A stretch of DNA of 64,000 bases from assembly GCF_030718205.1 (NCBI RefSeq), contig NZ_JAUZQF010000013.1, forward strand, positions 186,001-250,000. The letters are read 5' to 3'. The stretch comes from Nonomuraea turcica (GTDB lineage: Bacteria; Actinomycetota; Actinomycetes; Streptosporangiales; Streptosporangiaceae). Of this stretch, positions 15,981 to 25,124 are shown piece after piece (position 1 is the stretch's first letter; every line of letters starts with the position of its first letter). The position numbers were made by a program, and so were the translations under genes. Under the pieces are notes generated by a model. It was not told the DNA's origin and did no database searches. It was given only the letters and a program-made list of their open reading frames with translations.

Positions 15981-18900
15981 TCAGCGCCTGATTACCCCGG
16001 GATGCGCGGCGTCGAACTCGGCGAGCCCTTCAGGGGTGAGCCTCAGGTAGAGGCCCTTGTCGACGTCTATCACCAGGGGCCTGCCCTCGCCATAGAGCAC
16101 GACGGAGATGTCCACTTCGAGGTACGTGTTCTCGTGCTGCTTCTCCAGGAAGTTACGTTCGACGATGTCGGCGCTCCGCGACGCGGCCTCGTCCGCCGTC
16201 TTCGTGCTGCCGCCGATGCCGCCGAAGCCCAGGTTCCCTTCGCCGGTCGATCCGTTGGACCCGCCTGCTCGGGCGGCCCGGCCCCGGCCTTGCTCCTGGC
16301 CGTGCCCGGTTGTGCTCATGGTCTGTGCGTAGACGCGCTGCTTGACCAGCGCGCTGGTGATCTCGCGGGCCCCGTTGACGTCGATCCCCACCTTGCCGAC
16401 CCCTGGGATCTCGTAATCATGCGCGAGCAACTGCTCGATATGCGCGCGCATGGTCCTTTCCTTGGCGGCCTCGGCAAGGGACATGCCGGCCGGGCGAGAC
16501 AGCTCGAATCCGCCCGGCCGGTTGTCCAGCGAGGGCACCTCCTCCCGGAGCTTCGGCGGCACCGCGGCCACCGGCGCCCATTGCTCCACCATCGTGGCGG
16601 CCGGGAACGCGACCTGGCTGACGTCCCCCTTGGGGACGCCCCTCCCGAGCGTGGTGGTCATGGTGCTGGGCCCGGCCGGCTCCGCCCATCGCGGGTCCGC
16701 GGCGGCGACCGGCGTACGTGCCGTGACCGGGGTGCCTTGCGGGACCTCCATGGTGAGGTGTCCCGGGACCAAGACGCCGAGTTCGCCGTCCGTGGCCGCT
16801 CTGGACGTCGAGGTGACCCCGACATGCCGGTCGAAGAGCCGCACGGCCCCGTCGCGTCCGGTCACCTCGCCCACCTTGAGCAGCATGCTGCGGGCCGCGC
16901 TCTGCATGGGTTCCAGGACAGGGCGGACCTGGGCGCGCTCGAGCGTGATCTCGTACGTGACCGGGTGCTTGAACTCCTGCGGGGCCTCGCGCGTCTGGTA
17001 ACGGTTGATGTCTTTCCCATTCGTTCCGCGCGCGTCCACGGTGTGGGAGTCGCGGAAGTTCGCATACCCCGCTTCGGCTCCCCTGAGGTGGCCGTCCGAA
17101 GACTCGGAGTAGCGCGCGAGCAGCTCCCCGCCGTGGTCCGATCCCCGCTCACGCACGCTCAGGTCGCCGCTGAGGCGCTCGCTGCGGAGCATGAGGCCGG
17201 TGTCAGAACGCTCACCGACGTGCACTCCGTCGCCGATCTCGGCCGTGACCCGGATCCCCACGCGTTCGGTGACCCGGCCGTGTTCGTCTGTGACGAACAA
17301 CCAGGAGGACACACCGTTTCCGCGAAGTTCCCCCAATTTCGTGGCGAGCGCGTCCTGGCCGTAGTGACCGCGCAGGTGCTCGGCCACCGGGTGGTTCGTG
17401 AACTCCTGGTCCGGGAAGAACAGTTTCTCGTCGCGAAGCTTCTCGAGGATCTTCGGGAGTACGGTCTGCGCGTCGAGATGCTGAACGGAGGCGGTGCTCA
17501 TCGCCGCCTCGGGCGCGGAATAGGCGCGGGTCGTGTCCCCTGCCTGCTTGGCGGGCTCCACGCCCTCCGGGCCGTCCAGACCGTGACGGCGCGCCACCTC
17601 GTCAGGAAGGACGAGGTCCATGATCTCGCCCACCCGGACGTAGGTGGTCGGGCCTCGTTCGACCGTTTCCCCGTTGGTTCTGGTCGGCGTCACCTCCAGG
17701 ACGAGGTCTCCGCGATACCAGTGCGAGGGGCTCCCGTCCGAGTAGGTGACCCGGGCGACGTCGCTGCCGCCCAGGTAGGAGCTTTCCTGGGTCATCCGCT
17801 TCGCGGCGGCGTGCAACCCCGCTCGCGCCACGACCTTTCGCTCGTTTCCTGTGGTTTCCTCGTCCCCTCTCGGGTGACCCGCCGTCTCACCGCCGTGCTC
17901 GCCGTCGCGGCCGAAGGTGACGCGCAGGCCGGTCCGGGCGTGCCCGCCCAGCGCCTGTCTGCTGCGCTCGCTGTCCGTCATCTTCGAGTTGCTGTTGGAG
18001 TAGATTTCGTGCTCTACCCCGGTCTCCGACTTGACGTGCTTCAAACCGGCCACGTCGGCCTTCACATGCACGTCGTGTCGCCAGCCCCCTTGGTCGGACA
18101 CGGTGTAGTGCAGGCCGTCGGGGTGAGATGTGATCATGGTTTCGAGCTTGATCACGTCGGTGGCGGTCTCGTACACCGTCGGCACGTCCAGCCGCTCCGC
18201 GGGCACCGGCAGTCCCGCCCAGTCGGCGTGCGCCCTGGCCACCGTCTGAGCCAGGTCAGGCATGGCGCCCAGGCGGACGGTGGCGTGCAGCCGGTCGTCG
18301 TGAGCCCATACGTCACCGGGCGGCCTGGTCGACGGCTCGATACGACCCACATGCGCGACGTCCTGCGCGAGCACCGGCGTCTCCGGCAGGTGGGTATTCG
18401 GCAGGAGGATCTCCGCCTTGCTGCCGTGCACCTCCCATGACGTGTTCGTCACCTCTGTGCCGTTGCGCGAGACCCTCATCCTGACATCGAAGGAGAGATC
18501 CCGCGTGATGGTGAAGCCGCCGCTGGTCTCCGTGCGGTCGTACCTCGTGTGACCGGCGGCGAAGCCGACACTCTCCGCCTTCGTGCCGCTCTTGGTGACA
18601 GCCAGGTTCGCGGGGTCGATCTTGAGCCCTTCGTTCACCTCGAGGCGCGCGACGGCGCGTACCTCCGCACGGCCTCCGACGGAGGTCTCCCGCTGGCTGG
18701 TGTCGATCCGCGAGGTGATCCTGCGCTCGTTCACCGTCATGTCGGTCGAGCCGACCTCGTGCCGTCGGCCGAGAGTGCCCTCGGCCAGGATCTCGAAGGT
18801 GTAGCCGCCGATCGTCTTGTCGTACCTGATGCCGTGCAGGGCATGGGTCAGGTCGGCTTCCAGGGCCACGCCCCCGAAGCGGCTCTCGATGTCCCGTGCG

Positions 18901-21900
18901 ACCTGGCGCCTGATCCCCGGCGGGAGGTCGGGCAGCGCCTGATCGACGGCCTGGCGGATCTCCGTGCTGAGGAGCGTCTCCGAGTGGACGCGGATGCCGC
19001 TGCCCAGTCCTGGCCCCCGCCCGGCGGCGAGTGTCTCCGGCTCCAGCGCGTGAGGGTCGTAGCCGCGGTTCGGGTGCTCGCCCCTGGCCGGGTATTCACC
19101 GACCGGTTCGCTGCGCACGAACTCCTCACGTACGTTGTCGATTTCCCGGTGGAGGTCGGCGAGTTTCTGCCGGATCTCGTTGAATTCGCCTCGCGGCCGG
19201 AGATCGTGGCCGAAGATGTCCTGCTCCATCCGGGGCGCGTCGCGGGCCGGCACGGTCAGCTCGGCCTTCACCTCCACCTCGAAGGTGCCCAGCTTCTCGG
19301 TCTCGACCTGCAGCCGCATGTGGGCGTCGTACATGGTGACGTCATCGAGCCTGGTCAGGACGGTGTGGTTGCCGTGTGCCCTGTTGGTGGTCGTCACATG
19401 GTCCGAGCCGAAGCCGAACCCGCCGATGGCGCGGCCGATGACCTCCGCCCTGTCGCCCAAGGTCAGGCCGATCTTGCCGCCCGCGTGAACGTTGAGGCTC
19501 GCGCCCTGCCGATGTGTCGTCCCCTCGCTCTCGCGCCGTCCCATGTCGTCCCGGAACATCGTCTCGATCGGTGGCCGCCCGCTTCCGTCAATGGGCTCGA
19601 TCCGGGTGATCCGGCTGGTGACCTCGATGGAGTCCTCCGCTGATCGCAGCGCGGAGCTCTTGTACCGGACCGCCTCGGAGCCGGCCCCGCTCGACAGCAA
19701 CGACTGGCTGCGGTTCTTCATCCCCTGCTCGCTGAGCACGGTGGAGGTGAGGTGCTCAACGATCTTGACCACCTCACCCGCGGGTACGCCCGCCGACAAC
19801 GCCCGGCGCTGCACCTCCAGCACCAGAGGCGTGACGTCCATCCCGGTGATGGCGATCCCGTGATCACGGAACTTGTGCTCGGCTCCGGGCGGGACCTCGT
19901 GGCGCGGCAGCGCCGGTGGGTGGTCGGCGGCCAGCAGCGGCCCTTCACGGGTGAACTGCTTGGGGAAGGGGAGAGTCACGGACAGCTCGGGGACTGCGGC
20001 GGTTTCGGTGACCTTCTCGCCGTTGCGGTAAACCTCCAGCGAGATGTCGGCGACGAAATAGTCGTGCGCCGGGGAAACGGCCTTGTGGCCGCTGATGACC
20101 TCGATGCCGTTCGTGTGGGTCGTGCGCAACGTGTTGCTGATGCCCGCACGGGGCAGGGCGCTGGCCTCGGCCTCGTCCGACGAGTGGTTCAGCGCGCGAA
20201 TCATCCCCGCGGTCCGCTCCAGGGAGGAGGCCTGCGAGGACTTGCCTTCCACACCGTCCCCGCCGAACGCGACCGGCTTCTCCGGCGCCAGGCTCGGGTG
20301 CTCCACGTGGGTGAACTCGCTCGGCGTCAGCTTGAGGTAGATCACCTGGTCTCCGACGCTGAGTGCCACGCCCCTTTGGAGATGGTTGGTCCATGTGTCG
20401 CGGTTGCCGTCGGAGAGCGCCTCCGCAAGCCACTCGCGGATCGCGCGTCGTTCCCGCGGGGTGACATCCGTGATGCCGTCGCTCAGAGCCCGAGCCGCCG
20501 CCGTCGCCTTTTCCGGCACCTTGACGTCGTGTACGGCCGTTTCGCCCAGGGCGCCGATCTCGACGGTGCGAGGTGGATGCCTTTCGGGCGGTGGAAGGAT
20601 GTCGGGCTTGTCCTTCCAAGCCACCGGGCCGTCCGGTCGGGACGGCGGACCATCGGGCCGGGACGGCGGACCATCGGGCCGGGACGGCGGACCATCGGGC
20701 CGGGACGACGGAGAGGCGTTCGCCAGCGACTGCGGCGTCTCCGTGCTGGAAGCCGGACGGGACACGGCGACCTCGGCCTGCTGGGACGGCACGTCGGGGC
20801 TCTTCCAGACAGCCGGCCCGTCAGCCCCGGGCAGCGAGTTGACGGTGGTCCGCTGGTTGTGGTTCGCCGCCGCCGACAGAGTCGTTTCACCGCTGGTCTC
20901 GGGTACGCGCGCGGGGCCAGAGTCCGGGCCGGACCGAGGATGTCCGGAGGACGGCGGATTTCCGGACGGCGGAGGATCTCCGGAGGGAGAGGCCGGGCGC
21001 GGCGGGGGCGGGCCGTCGGCCCCATGGGGCAGGGGCGTGGCCAGATACTGCCCGTCCGCCCCGAGCGCACTGGACGTGATGCCCTTGGCCAGCATGTCCC
21101 AGCTGAAGTGCCCTTGGGCCAACAAGGTTCCCGCGGTCGTGATGCCGCCGGTCACGGCGAACTGCGCGGCCTGCCCGTACAACGACGAGCTGGCCGCGGC
21201 CAGCAGCTTCTCGGCCGTGGACATCTCCGCCCTGGTCAGACCGGCCCGCAGGGCCGGCGTGGCCAGGCGGCTCAGCCCGCCGGAGAGCAGTCCCATGAGC
21301 CCTCCCATGGCGCCTCCGGCCGCCGCTGAGATCGCGACCTGCTGGACGTCGATCTCGTCTCTGCGGCCCTTCGCCATCTGCAGGATCTGGATGCCCAGGT
21401 CCATGCCGGCCACGATCCCGGCGAACAGCGCTATGTTGCGCAGGCACGTCTTGGCGATCTGCGCGACCGTCATCCGTGCCAGCTGCAGACGTGGTGGGAT
21501 GAGCGCCAGACTAGCCCCGCCGCTGGCCAGGGCCATGGCCAGCAGATACGCCAGCTGTGCGATCAGGAGCCAGACGGTGGCCTCGATCATGTACTTGGCG
21601 TACTGGATCTGCACGCCCACGCCGTTGAGCGCGACGGCGGTGTCCATGAGCCGCTTGACCACAGCGGCGAGCTGACCGCCGACCACCGCCTCGACATGGG
21701 CGGCGAAGGCGAGGTGTGCCTCCCCGTCCCAGGCGGAGCCGATTTTGGACGCGCTCCCCGGCTGGTCGGCGGCTGTGCCCTCGACGAGCCGGTGCGCGGC
21801 GGTCACGCAGGCGTCGGCCAGCCGGAAGCAGCCGGACTCGTCCCCTTCCGGCCAGTCCATGCCGACCACCCAGCCGATGTACGGCTTGGCGAATTCGGGC

Positions 21901-21923
21901 ACGAGGAACCCGTCGAAGCCCAT
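15981..21923 (-). CDS. giant WXG100-like-head repeat protein (candidate T7SS substrate), function unknown
   Basis: 1980 residues from an ATG at 21923. Residues 1-110 resemble the WXG100-like head of CpnT-type proteins (GMDWPEGDES; GSAWDGEAH with Trp65, Gly67). Hydrophobic helices lie at 113-145 and 163-181, then a Gly-rich segment (196-220) and a Pro-rich linker (300-450) with four SRPDGPP units. From about 480 to the end I see five or six diverged units. Each ends in a strand pair like ISLEVYRNGEKVT (627-639), MRVSRNGTEVT (1149-1159), LVLEVTPTRTNGETV (1407-1421) or ISVVLYGEGRPLVID (1939-1953), followed by an L-x-LP/LTP strand. Some have a Gly-rich core such as GGKIGLTLGDRAEVIGRAIG. No toxin domain or C-terminal cleavage site is recognisable. 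It ends an operon with the 99- and 127-residue genes. Confidence 0.7.
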   Translation of the reverse strand: MGFDGFLVPEFAKPYIGWVVGMDWPEGDESGCFRLADACVTAAHRLVEGTAADQPGSASKIGSAWDGEAHLAFAAHVEAVVGGQLAAVVKRLMDTAVALNGVGVQIQYAKYMIEATVWLLIAQLAYLLAMALASGGASLALIPPRLQLARMTVAQIAKTCLRNIALFAGIVAGMDLGIQILQMAKGRRDEIDVQQVAISAAAGGAMGGLMGLLSGGLSRLATPALRAGLTRAEMSTAEKLLAAASSSLYGQAAQFAVTGGITTAGTLLAQGHFSWDMLAKGITSSALGADGQYLATPLPHGADGPPPPRPASPSGDPPPSGNPPSSGHPRSGPDSGPARVPETSGETTLSAAANHNQRTTVNSLPGADGPAVWKSPDVPSQQAEVAVSRPASSTETPQSLANASPSSRPDGPPSRPDGPPSRPDGPPSRPDGPVAWKDKPDILPPPERHPPRTVEIGALGETAVHDVKVPEKATAAARALSDGITDVTPRERRAIREWLAEALSDGNRDTWTNHLQRGVALSVGDQVIYLKLTPSEFTHVEHPSLAPEKPVAFGGDGVEGKSSQASSLERTAGMIRALNHSSDEAEASALPRAGISNTLRTTHTNGIEVISGHKAVSPAHDYFVADISLEVYRNGEKVTETAAVPELSVTLPFPKQFTREGPLLAADHPPALPRHEVPPGAEHKFRDHGIAITGMDVTPLVLEVQRRALSAGVPAGEVVKIVEHLTSTVLSEQGMKNRSQSLLSSGAGSEAVRYKSSALRSAEDSIEVTSRITRIEPIDGSGRPPIETMFRDDMGRRESEGTTHRQGASLNVHAGGKIGLTLGDRAEVIGRAIGGFGFGSDHVTTTNRAHGNHTVLTRLDDVTMYDAHMRLQVETEKLGTFEVEVKAELTVPARDAPRMEQDIFGHDLRPRGEFNEIRQKLADLHREIDNVREEFVRSEPVGEYPARGEHPNRGYDPHALEPETLAAGRGPGLGSGIRVHSETLLSTEIRQAVDQALPDLPPGIRRQVARDIESRFGGVALEADLTHALHGIRYDKTIGGYTFEILAEGTLGRRHEVGSTDMTVNERRITSRIDTSQRETSVGGRAEVRAVARLEVNEGLKIDPANLAVTKSGTKAESVGFAAGHTRYDRTETSGGFTITRDLSFDVRMRVSRNGTEVTNTSWEVHGSKAEILLPNTHLPETPVLAQDVAHVGRIEPSTRPPGDVWAHDDRLHATVRLGAMPDLAQTVARAHADWAGLPVPAERLDVPTVYETATDVIKLETMITSHPDGLHYTVSDQGGWRHDVHVKADVAGLKHVKSETGVEHEIYSNSNSKMTDSERSRQALGGHARTGLRVTFGRDGEHGGETAGHPRGDEETTGNERKVVARAGLHAAAKRMTQESSYLGGSDVARVTYSDGSPSHWYRGDLVLEVTPTRTNGETVERGPTTYVRVGEIMDLVLPDEVARRHGLDGPEGVEPAKQAGDTTRAYSAPEAAMSTASVQHLDAQTVLPKILEKLRDEKLFFPDQEFTNHPVAEHLRGHYGQDALATKLGELRGNGVSSWLFVTDEHGRVTERVGIRVTAEIGDGVHVGERSDTGLMLRSERLSGDLSVRERGSDHGGELLARYSESSDGHLRGAEAGYANFRDSHTVDARGTNGKDINRYQTREAPQEFKHPVTYEITLERAQVRPVLEPMQSAARSMLLKVGEVTGRDGAVRLFDRHVGVTSTSRAATDGELGVLVPGHLTMEVPQGTPVTARTPVAAADPRWAEPAGPSTMTTTLGRGVPKGDVSQVAFPAATMVEQWAPVAAVPPKLREEVPSLDNRPGGFELSRPAGMSLAEAAKERTMRAHIEQLLAHDYEIPGVGKVGIDVNGAREITSALVKQRVYAQTMSTTGHGQEQGRGRAARAGGSNGSTGEGNLGFGGIGGSTKTADEAASRSADIVERNFLEKQHENTYLEVDISVVLYGEGRPLVIDVDKGLYLRLTPEGLAEFDAAHPGVIRR
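20626..20712 (-). repeat. in-frame 21-nt SRPDGPP tandem repeat
   Basis: Four near-identical 21-nt units encode SRPDGPP heptapeptides in the proline-rich linker of the giant protein. The near identity at nucleotide level suggests recent slippage amplification, and so length polymorphism. Confidence 0.85.
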
Positions 21924-21929
21924 GGGCGA

Positions 21930-22229
21930 TCAGCGACGCTCGACGGGGGGCTGCTCCGCAGCCTCGTAGTTGCGGGCGCTGACGTTCAGGCCCGAGGCGA
22001 GGCGCTCGAGCTCGTCGATGTGCGCCTTCAGGGCGTCGAAGATGCCGCGTTCGATTCCGGGCATGTTCTTGGCCAGCTCGGCGCCGTACTCGTCGTTGCC
22101 GAGCGTGTTCCTGTCCCGGTCGAAGGCGGCGCGGAGTTCGTCACGCGCCTCTTTCGCGTTGCGCTCGAGCTCGTCGTAGACCCTGGCCTCACGGCGCAGC
22201 GCCTCGCGTTCCACGTAGTAGCCGGTCAC
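21930..22229 (-). CDS. EspC-like small T7SS-associated protein
   Basis: 99 residues, almost entirely charged helix (REARVYDELERNAKEARDELR). It has a C-terminal LERLASGLNVSARNYEAAE segment that resembles EspC/ESX-diderm and other WXG-superfamily proteins. There is no WXG turn. The start overlaps the stop of the upstream YbaB-like gene by 4 nt, and the stop lies 6 nt before the giant gene, so all three are likely co-translated. A role as secretion partner of the giant protein is inferred from position. Confidence 0.7.
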   Translation of the reverse strand: MTGYYVEREALRREARVYDELERNAKEARDELRAAFDRDRNTLGNDEYGAELAKNMPGIERGIFDALKAHIDELERLASGLNVSARNYEAAEQPPVERR

Positions 22230-22609
22230 GGGGCCGGCTCCACAGGGCTGGGGAAGAACGCGTCGAGCGTGGCGTGCTCGCCGAAGACCTCCTCATGCGG
22301 CACGCCCTCCGGCATGAGGGGCTTCAAGAGCTCCTTGCTCTGCTCGGAGACCGCGGCGGTGGCCTTGTCGGCCTGTTGCATGATCGCCTCGGCCAGCTGC
22401 GAGGGGGACAGGGTGCGATACACCCGAGGGTTCAGCTCGATGGCGCGTACCTGACCGTGCCGGCCGACGGTCACGCTTACCATCCCGTCCGCGGAACGTG
22501 CCGTGTGCTCCAGAGCGGAGAGTTCTCCGTACGCCTCGCGAACGCGGGCGATCTGCTGGTTGATCTCGCCCGCGAGCTCCCTGATCTCCGCCTCGAACGC
22601 ATCCGCCAC
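22226..22609 (-). CDS. YbaB/EbfC-family protein
   Basis: 127 residues from a GTG at 22609, which has AAAGG 7 nt upstream; an in-frame ATG at 22645 lacks a good site. A long helix (ADAFEAEIRELAGEINQQIARV) is followed by beta strands SADGMVSVTVGRHGQVRAIEL and an Arg/Pro turn, the YbaB layout. Family members bind DNA as dimers, but in actinobacteria copies of this type frequently sit in T7SS loci and their role there is not settled. It heads the operon with the EspC-like and giant proteins. Confidence 0.75.
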   Translation of the reverse strand: MADAFEAEIRELAGEINQQIARVREAYGELSALEHTARSADGMVSVTVGRHGQVRAIELNPRVYRTLSPSQLAEAIMQQADKATAAVSEQSKELLKPLMPEGVPHEEVFGEHATLDAFFPSPVEPAP

Positions 22610-22743
22610 AGATGCACCTTTCGTACGTTCAACACCAACTGGCATCTTACGTCGCTTTTTTACCGCGGTTCTATGGATCTGTAACGTTCGCCTGCTGTTA
22701 ACAGAGCCGTCAGACGGGGCATCGGCCGGGAACGACGGCCCGC

Positions 22744-22763
22744 CAACCCTGAGGATAGGGTTG
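22744..22763. promoter_or_regulatory. inverted repeat in divergent YbaB-like intergenic region
   Basis: CAACCCT-GAGGAT-AGGGTTG is a perfect 7-bp inverted repeat 37 nt before the start at 22801. The same intergenic stretch (22610-22800) also holds a 10-bp palindrome CTGTTAACAG at 22695-22704. Either may be an operator for these divergent genes. Confidence 0.35.
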
Positions 22764-22800
22764 TGAGTAAAGCGTCTTTTGTGGCATGTGGGGTAGGCGG

Positions 22801-23238
22801 ATGATCGAGCGAGAGTTCGGCGGACTGGATTTCGACAGGATTCTCAAGAACGCCGACGAGCAGATGTCACGCGTCGCCGAGCTGCGGACCTCCATGACCG
22901 AGCTGGTCGGCCGGGCCGAGGACGAGGACGGGCTCGTCGCCGTCGAGTTCTCCGGCGGCGGGATCAAGGAGCTCGTCCTCCACCCGAAGGCCATGCGCCT
23001 GACCTCGGGCGAGCTCGCCGAGCGCATCAAGATCACCGTCGCCGAGGCCGCCGCGGATCTGCGGCGGCAGATGGGCGAGGTGATGGAGGAGGCCTTCGGC
23101 GAGGACAACCCGATGCGCTTCGGCACCGACGCCGACGCCGCCATGGAGCAGGTACGCCAGGCGCAGGCCGCCTACAACCGCACCTTCGAGGACCTCATGG
23201 GGCAGCTCGACCGGATCCGGCAGCGCATGGAAGGCTGA
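22801..23238 (+). CDS. YbaB/EbfC-family protein
   Basis: 145 residues from the ATG at 22801 (GGGG seven nt upstream); an ATG at 22786 is the alternative. The helix FDRILKNADEQMSRVAELR leads into strands DGLVAVEFSGGGIKELVLHP and a further helical part, the YbaB/EbfC layout. The C-terminal 45 residues extend as a second coiled helix (AAMEQVRQAQAAYNRTFEDL), longer than classical YbaB. It is divergent from the other YbaB-like gene, which suggests a paired regulatory or structural role. Its single-gene transcript ends at a strong hairpin. Confidence 0.75.
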   Translation: MIEREFGGLDFDRILKNADEQMSRVAELRTSMTELVGRAEDEDGLVAVEFSGGGIKELVLHPKAMRLTSGELAERIKITVAEAAADLRRQMGEVMEEAFGEDNPMRFGTDADAAMEQVRQAQAAYNRTFEDLMGQLDRIRQRMEG

Positions 23239-23241
23239 GCG

Positions 23242-23268
23242 GCCGGCCCCGATCCGCACGGGGCCGGC
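23242..23268. terminator. bidirectional hairpin terminator
   Basis: GCCGGCCCCG and CGGGGCCGGC form a perfect 10-bp stem with a 7-nt loop. It sits between the convergent YbaB-like gene and the PPE-like operon, so it should serve both. Confidence 0.8.
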
Positions 23269-23278
23269 TTCGCCCGGG

Positions 23279-24688
23279 TCAGCCGATCTTCTCTGGGCTC
23301 GTCTCATGGGAGACCGACCAGATGCCGGGCTCCGGGTCGTAGATCTCGCGGGTGCGCTCGTCGCCCTCGCTGCCGACCGCCCCCACGCCCGCTCCCGGCG
23401 GGTAGGCCATGAAACCCGAGCCCGGAGTGGCGGCCCCGCCCCTGAGCACGGCCGGGGTGGCCGCCGGAGCCGTGCCGCTCGTGCCGTACCAGGTGCCCGC
23501 GCCCGGCTGGCCGGCCGCATACGGGTTGGGGGTGGTCGCCGGTGGCTGGGTGGTCGTGGGGATGACCGTTGCGTTCGGCGTCGTCTGGTACGGGTTCGTG
23601 GTCGTGCCGGGCGGCGTGGTGGTGGTCGGGTTGCCGGCGTCCGCGAGCTGGGTCTGGTCCCTGTTGTCGGCGCCGATGACCGGGGGCACGTCCTGCTGCC
23701 GGTCGGCGCCGTCCTGGCCCGGGTTCTGGCCGGCCGGCTGTGGGTCTTCGCCGCGGCCGGGCTGCTCCGGCGTGGACGGATCTTGCGGGTCCGTGGACGG
23801 GTTGTCCGTGGACGGGTCGTCCCGGCCCTGCTCGGGATCCGTCCGGCCGGGGTCCTGCGGGGTGTCTCCCCGGCTGTCCGAGCCGTTTCCGGTGTCGCCT
23901 CCGGTGGTGCCGCCTGATCCCGGACCTCCGCCGTCCGAGCCGCCGCCGTTCCAGTACGTGGTCGTACCCGTGGGCGTCCTGGTCCCGCTGCCGGGGTCCA
24001 GCTTGCCCTGCTTCTCGAGCTCCACCTCCAGAGGGGCGATATCGGGCATCTGGAAGGCGAGACCCTCGGCCAGCTGGCGGTTCAGGCTGTCGATCTTGAT
24101 GTTGAGGGCTTCCAGGTCCCTCCTCGCCTGCGCGTCCGCCTGGAGCACCGGCGGAAGCAACGGAGTGTTCGACAGGTCGCCGTTGCCGGTGATCAGCGGC
24201 GGGGTGTAGCCGGTCTGACCCGTTCCCAGGCCCGAGCCGCCGTACGCGCCGTAGTTGCCGCCGTTCGTGTAGAGCCGGCCGGTGTCGTTGTAGAGCAGGG
24301 AGCCGTTGTTCGCCGGGGCCGAGGCCACCTTCTCGCGGGTGGTCCTGACCTCTCTGGCGTAGTCGGTCATCGGCTGGCCGGTGTCGTGCATGGCGTCGGC
24401 GAGCGCGCCCGCGCTGGCGTACAGCAGCCGCAGCGCCTTCAGCGCCTTGGTGGCGCTCTCGCCCCGCCACACGCGCGCCAGCCCGCTGGCCGCGTCCATG
24501 ATGGCGTCCTGGACGCCGCCCTCGTCCCGGATCAGCTTGGCGGCCTCCACGTAGCCCTGGCCGGCGGACTCGATCCGGTCCGGATTGGTGCTCTCCAGCC
24601 AGGTGACGATCTGCTGCCTGGTGGTGTCGCAGTTGGGTGCGGTGACTTCGACCTCATAGACCCTGATCGGTTCCCAGTGATCGGCCAT
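23279..24688 (-). CDS. PPE-like/WXG-type T7SS substrate with low-complexity tail
   Basis: 469 residues. Residues 1-125 are helical, with a WXG-type turn in ARVWRGESATKAL, as in the PPE-like helical domain. A long low-complexity region rich in Gly, Thr, Pro, Asp and Gln (about 225-430) has PDPSTDNPSTDPQD-type repeats. The C-terminus ends EIYDPEPGIWSVSHETSPE, an acidic Trp-containing tail comparable to the tails of two neighbouring proteins. No enzyme domain is visible. It is the last gene of the operon that starts with the WXG100 pair at 27601. Confidence 0.7.
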   Translation of the reverse strand: MADHWEPIRVYEVEVTAPNCDTTRQQIVTWLESTNPDRIESAGQGYVEAAKLIRDEGGVQDAIMDAASGLARVWRGESATKALKALRLLYASAGALADAMHDTGQPMTDYAREVRTTREKVASAPANNGSLLYNDTGRLYTNGGNYGAYGGSGLGTGQTGYTPPLITGNGDLSNTPLLPPVLQADAQARRDLEALNIKIDSLNRQLAEGLAFQMPDIAPLEVELEKQGKLDPGSGTRTPTGTTTYWNGGGSDGGGPGSGGTTGGDTGNGSDSRGDTPQDPGRTDPEQGRDDPSTDNPSTDPQDPSTPEQPGRGEDPQPAGQNPGQDGADRQQDVPPVIGADNRDQTQLADAGNPTTTTPPGTTTNPYQTTPNATVIPTTTQPPATTPNPYAAGQPGAGTWYGTSGTAPAATPAVLRGGAATPGSGFMAYPPGAGVGAVGSEGDERTREIYDPEPGIWSVSHETSPEKIG

Positions 24689-24707
24689 CGCTCATCCCTG
24701 CCCGTTC

Positions 24708-25124
24708 TTACGCACTGCTGTCCTGATGGAATCTCTCGTAGTTGGCGATAGCCTGCTCCACCGCGTTGGCCCACTTCTCGACGTGCTCGATGAGCAGCGC
24801 GTAGCTGGGGTCGAACGCGTTGTAGGCGAAGTGGATGTTGTTGCCGAAGGCCGAGGCGGCCTCCCACTGCCCGGCCTCCTCCGGCCCCACGTTGCCCTCG
24901 TAGGACACCTGGTTGACGGTGCCGGGCCCGGTCCAGGTGGCGCTCATGTTCGGCACCGTTTCGCCGCGCAGCGCTCCGAGGCTCGTGCGCAGGGCCTTGA
25001 TGACGTTCCTGACCTCATGGTGGTCGATGAAGGGACCGCTGCCGTCGTCCTCGCCGAGTCCGGGGAAGTCGGTGGGCAGCTCCAGCTCTGGCGGCGGGGT
25101 GCCGCCATCCGCGGGGCGGCTCAT
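24708..25124 (-). CDS. WXG100-superfamily protein
   Basis: 138 residues. After an acidic N-terminus, helix one (HHEVRNVIKALRTSLGALR) leads to the turn SATWTGPGTVNQV with the WXG motif, then a second long helix ending VEQAIANYERFHQDSSA. This fits a T7SS-associated helical hairpin protein. It overlaps the upstream PPE-like gene by 4 nt and is 19 nt from the downstream PPE-like gene, so it probably pairs with one of them, as PE does with PPE. Confidence 0.75.
   Translation of the reverse strand: MSRPADGGTPPPELELPTDFPGLGEDDGSGPFIDHHEVRNVIKALRTSLGALRGETVPNMSATWTGPGTVNQVSYEGNVGPEEAGQWEAASAFGNNIHFAYNAFDPSYALLIEHVEKWANAVEQAIANYERFHQDSSA

Noticed and set aside
15870..18440. 856-codon plus-strand open frame opposite the giant protein
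   Set aside because: It starts inside eccD and has no recognisable domain or start signal. The minus-strand frame is continuous for 1980 codons with a WXG-like head and repeats.
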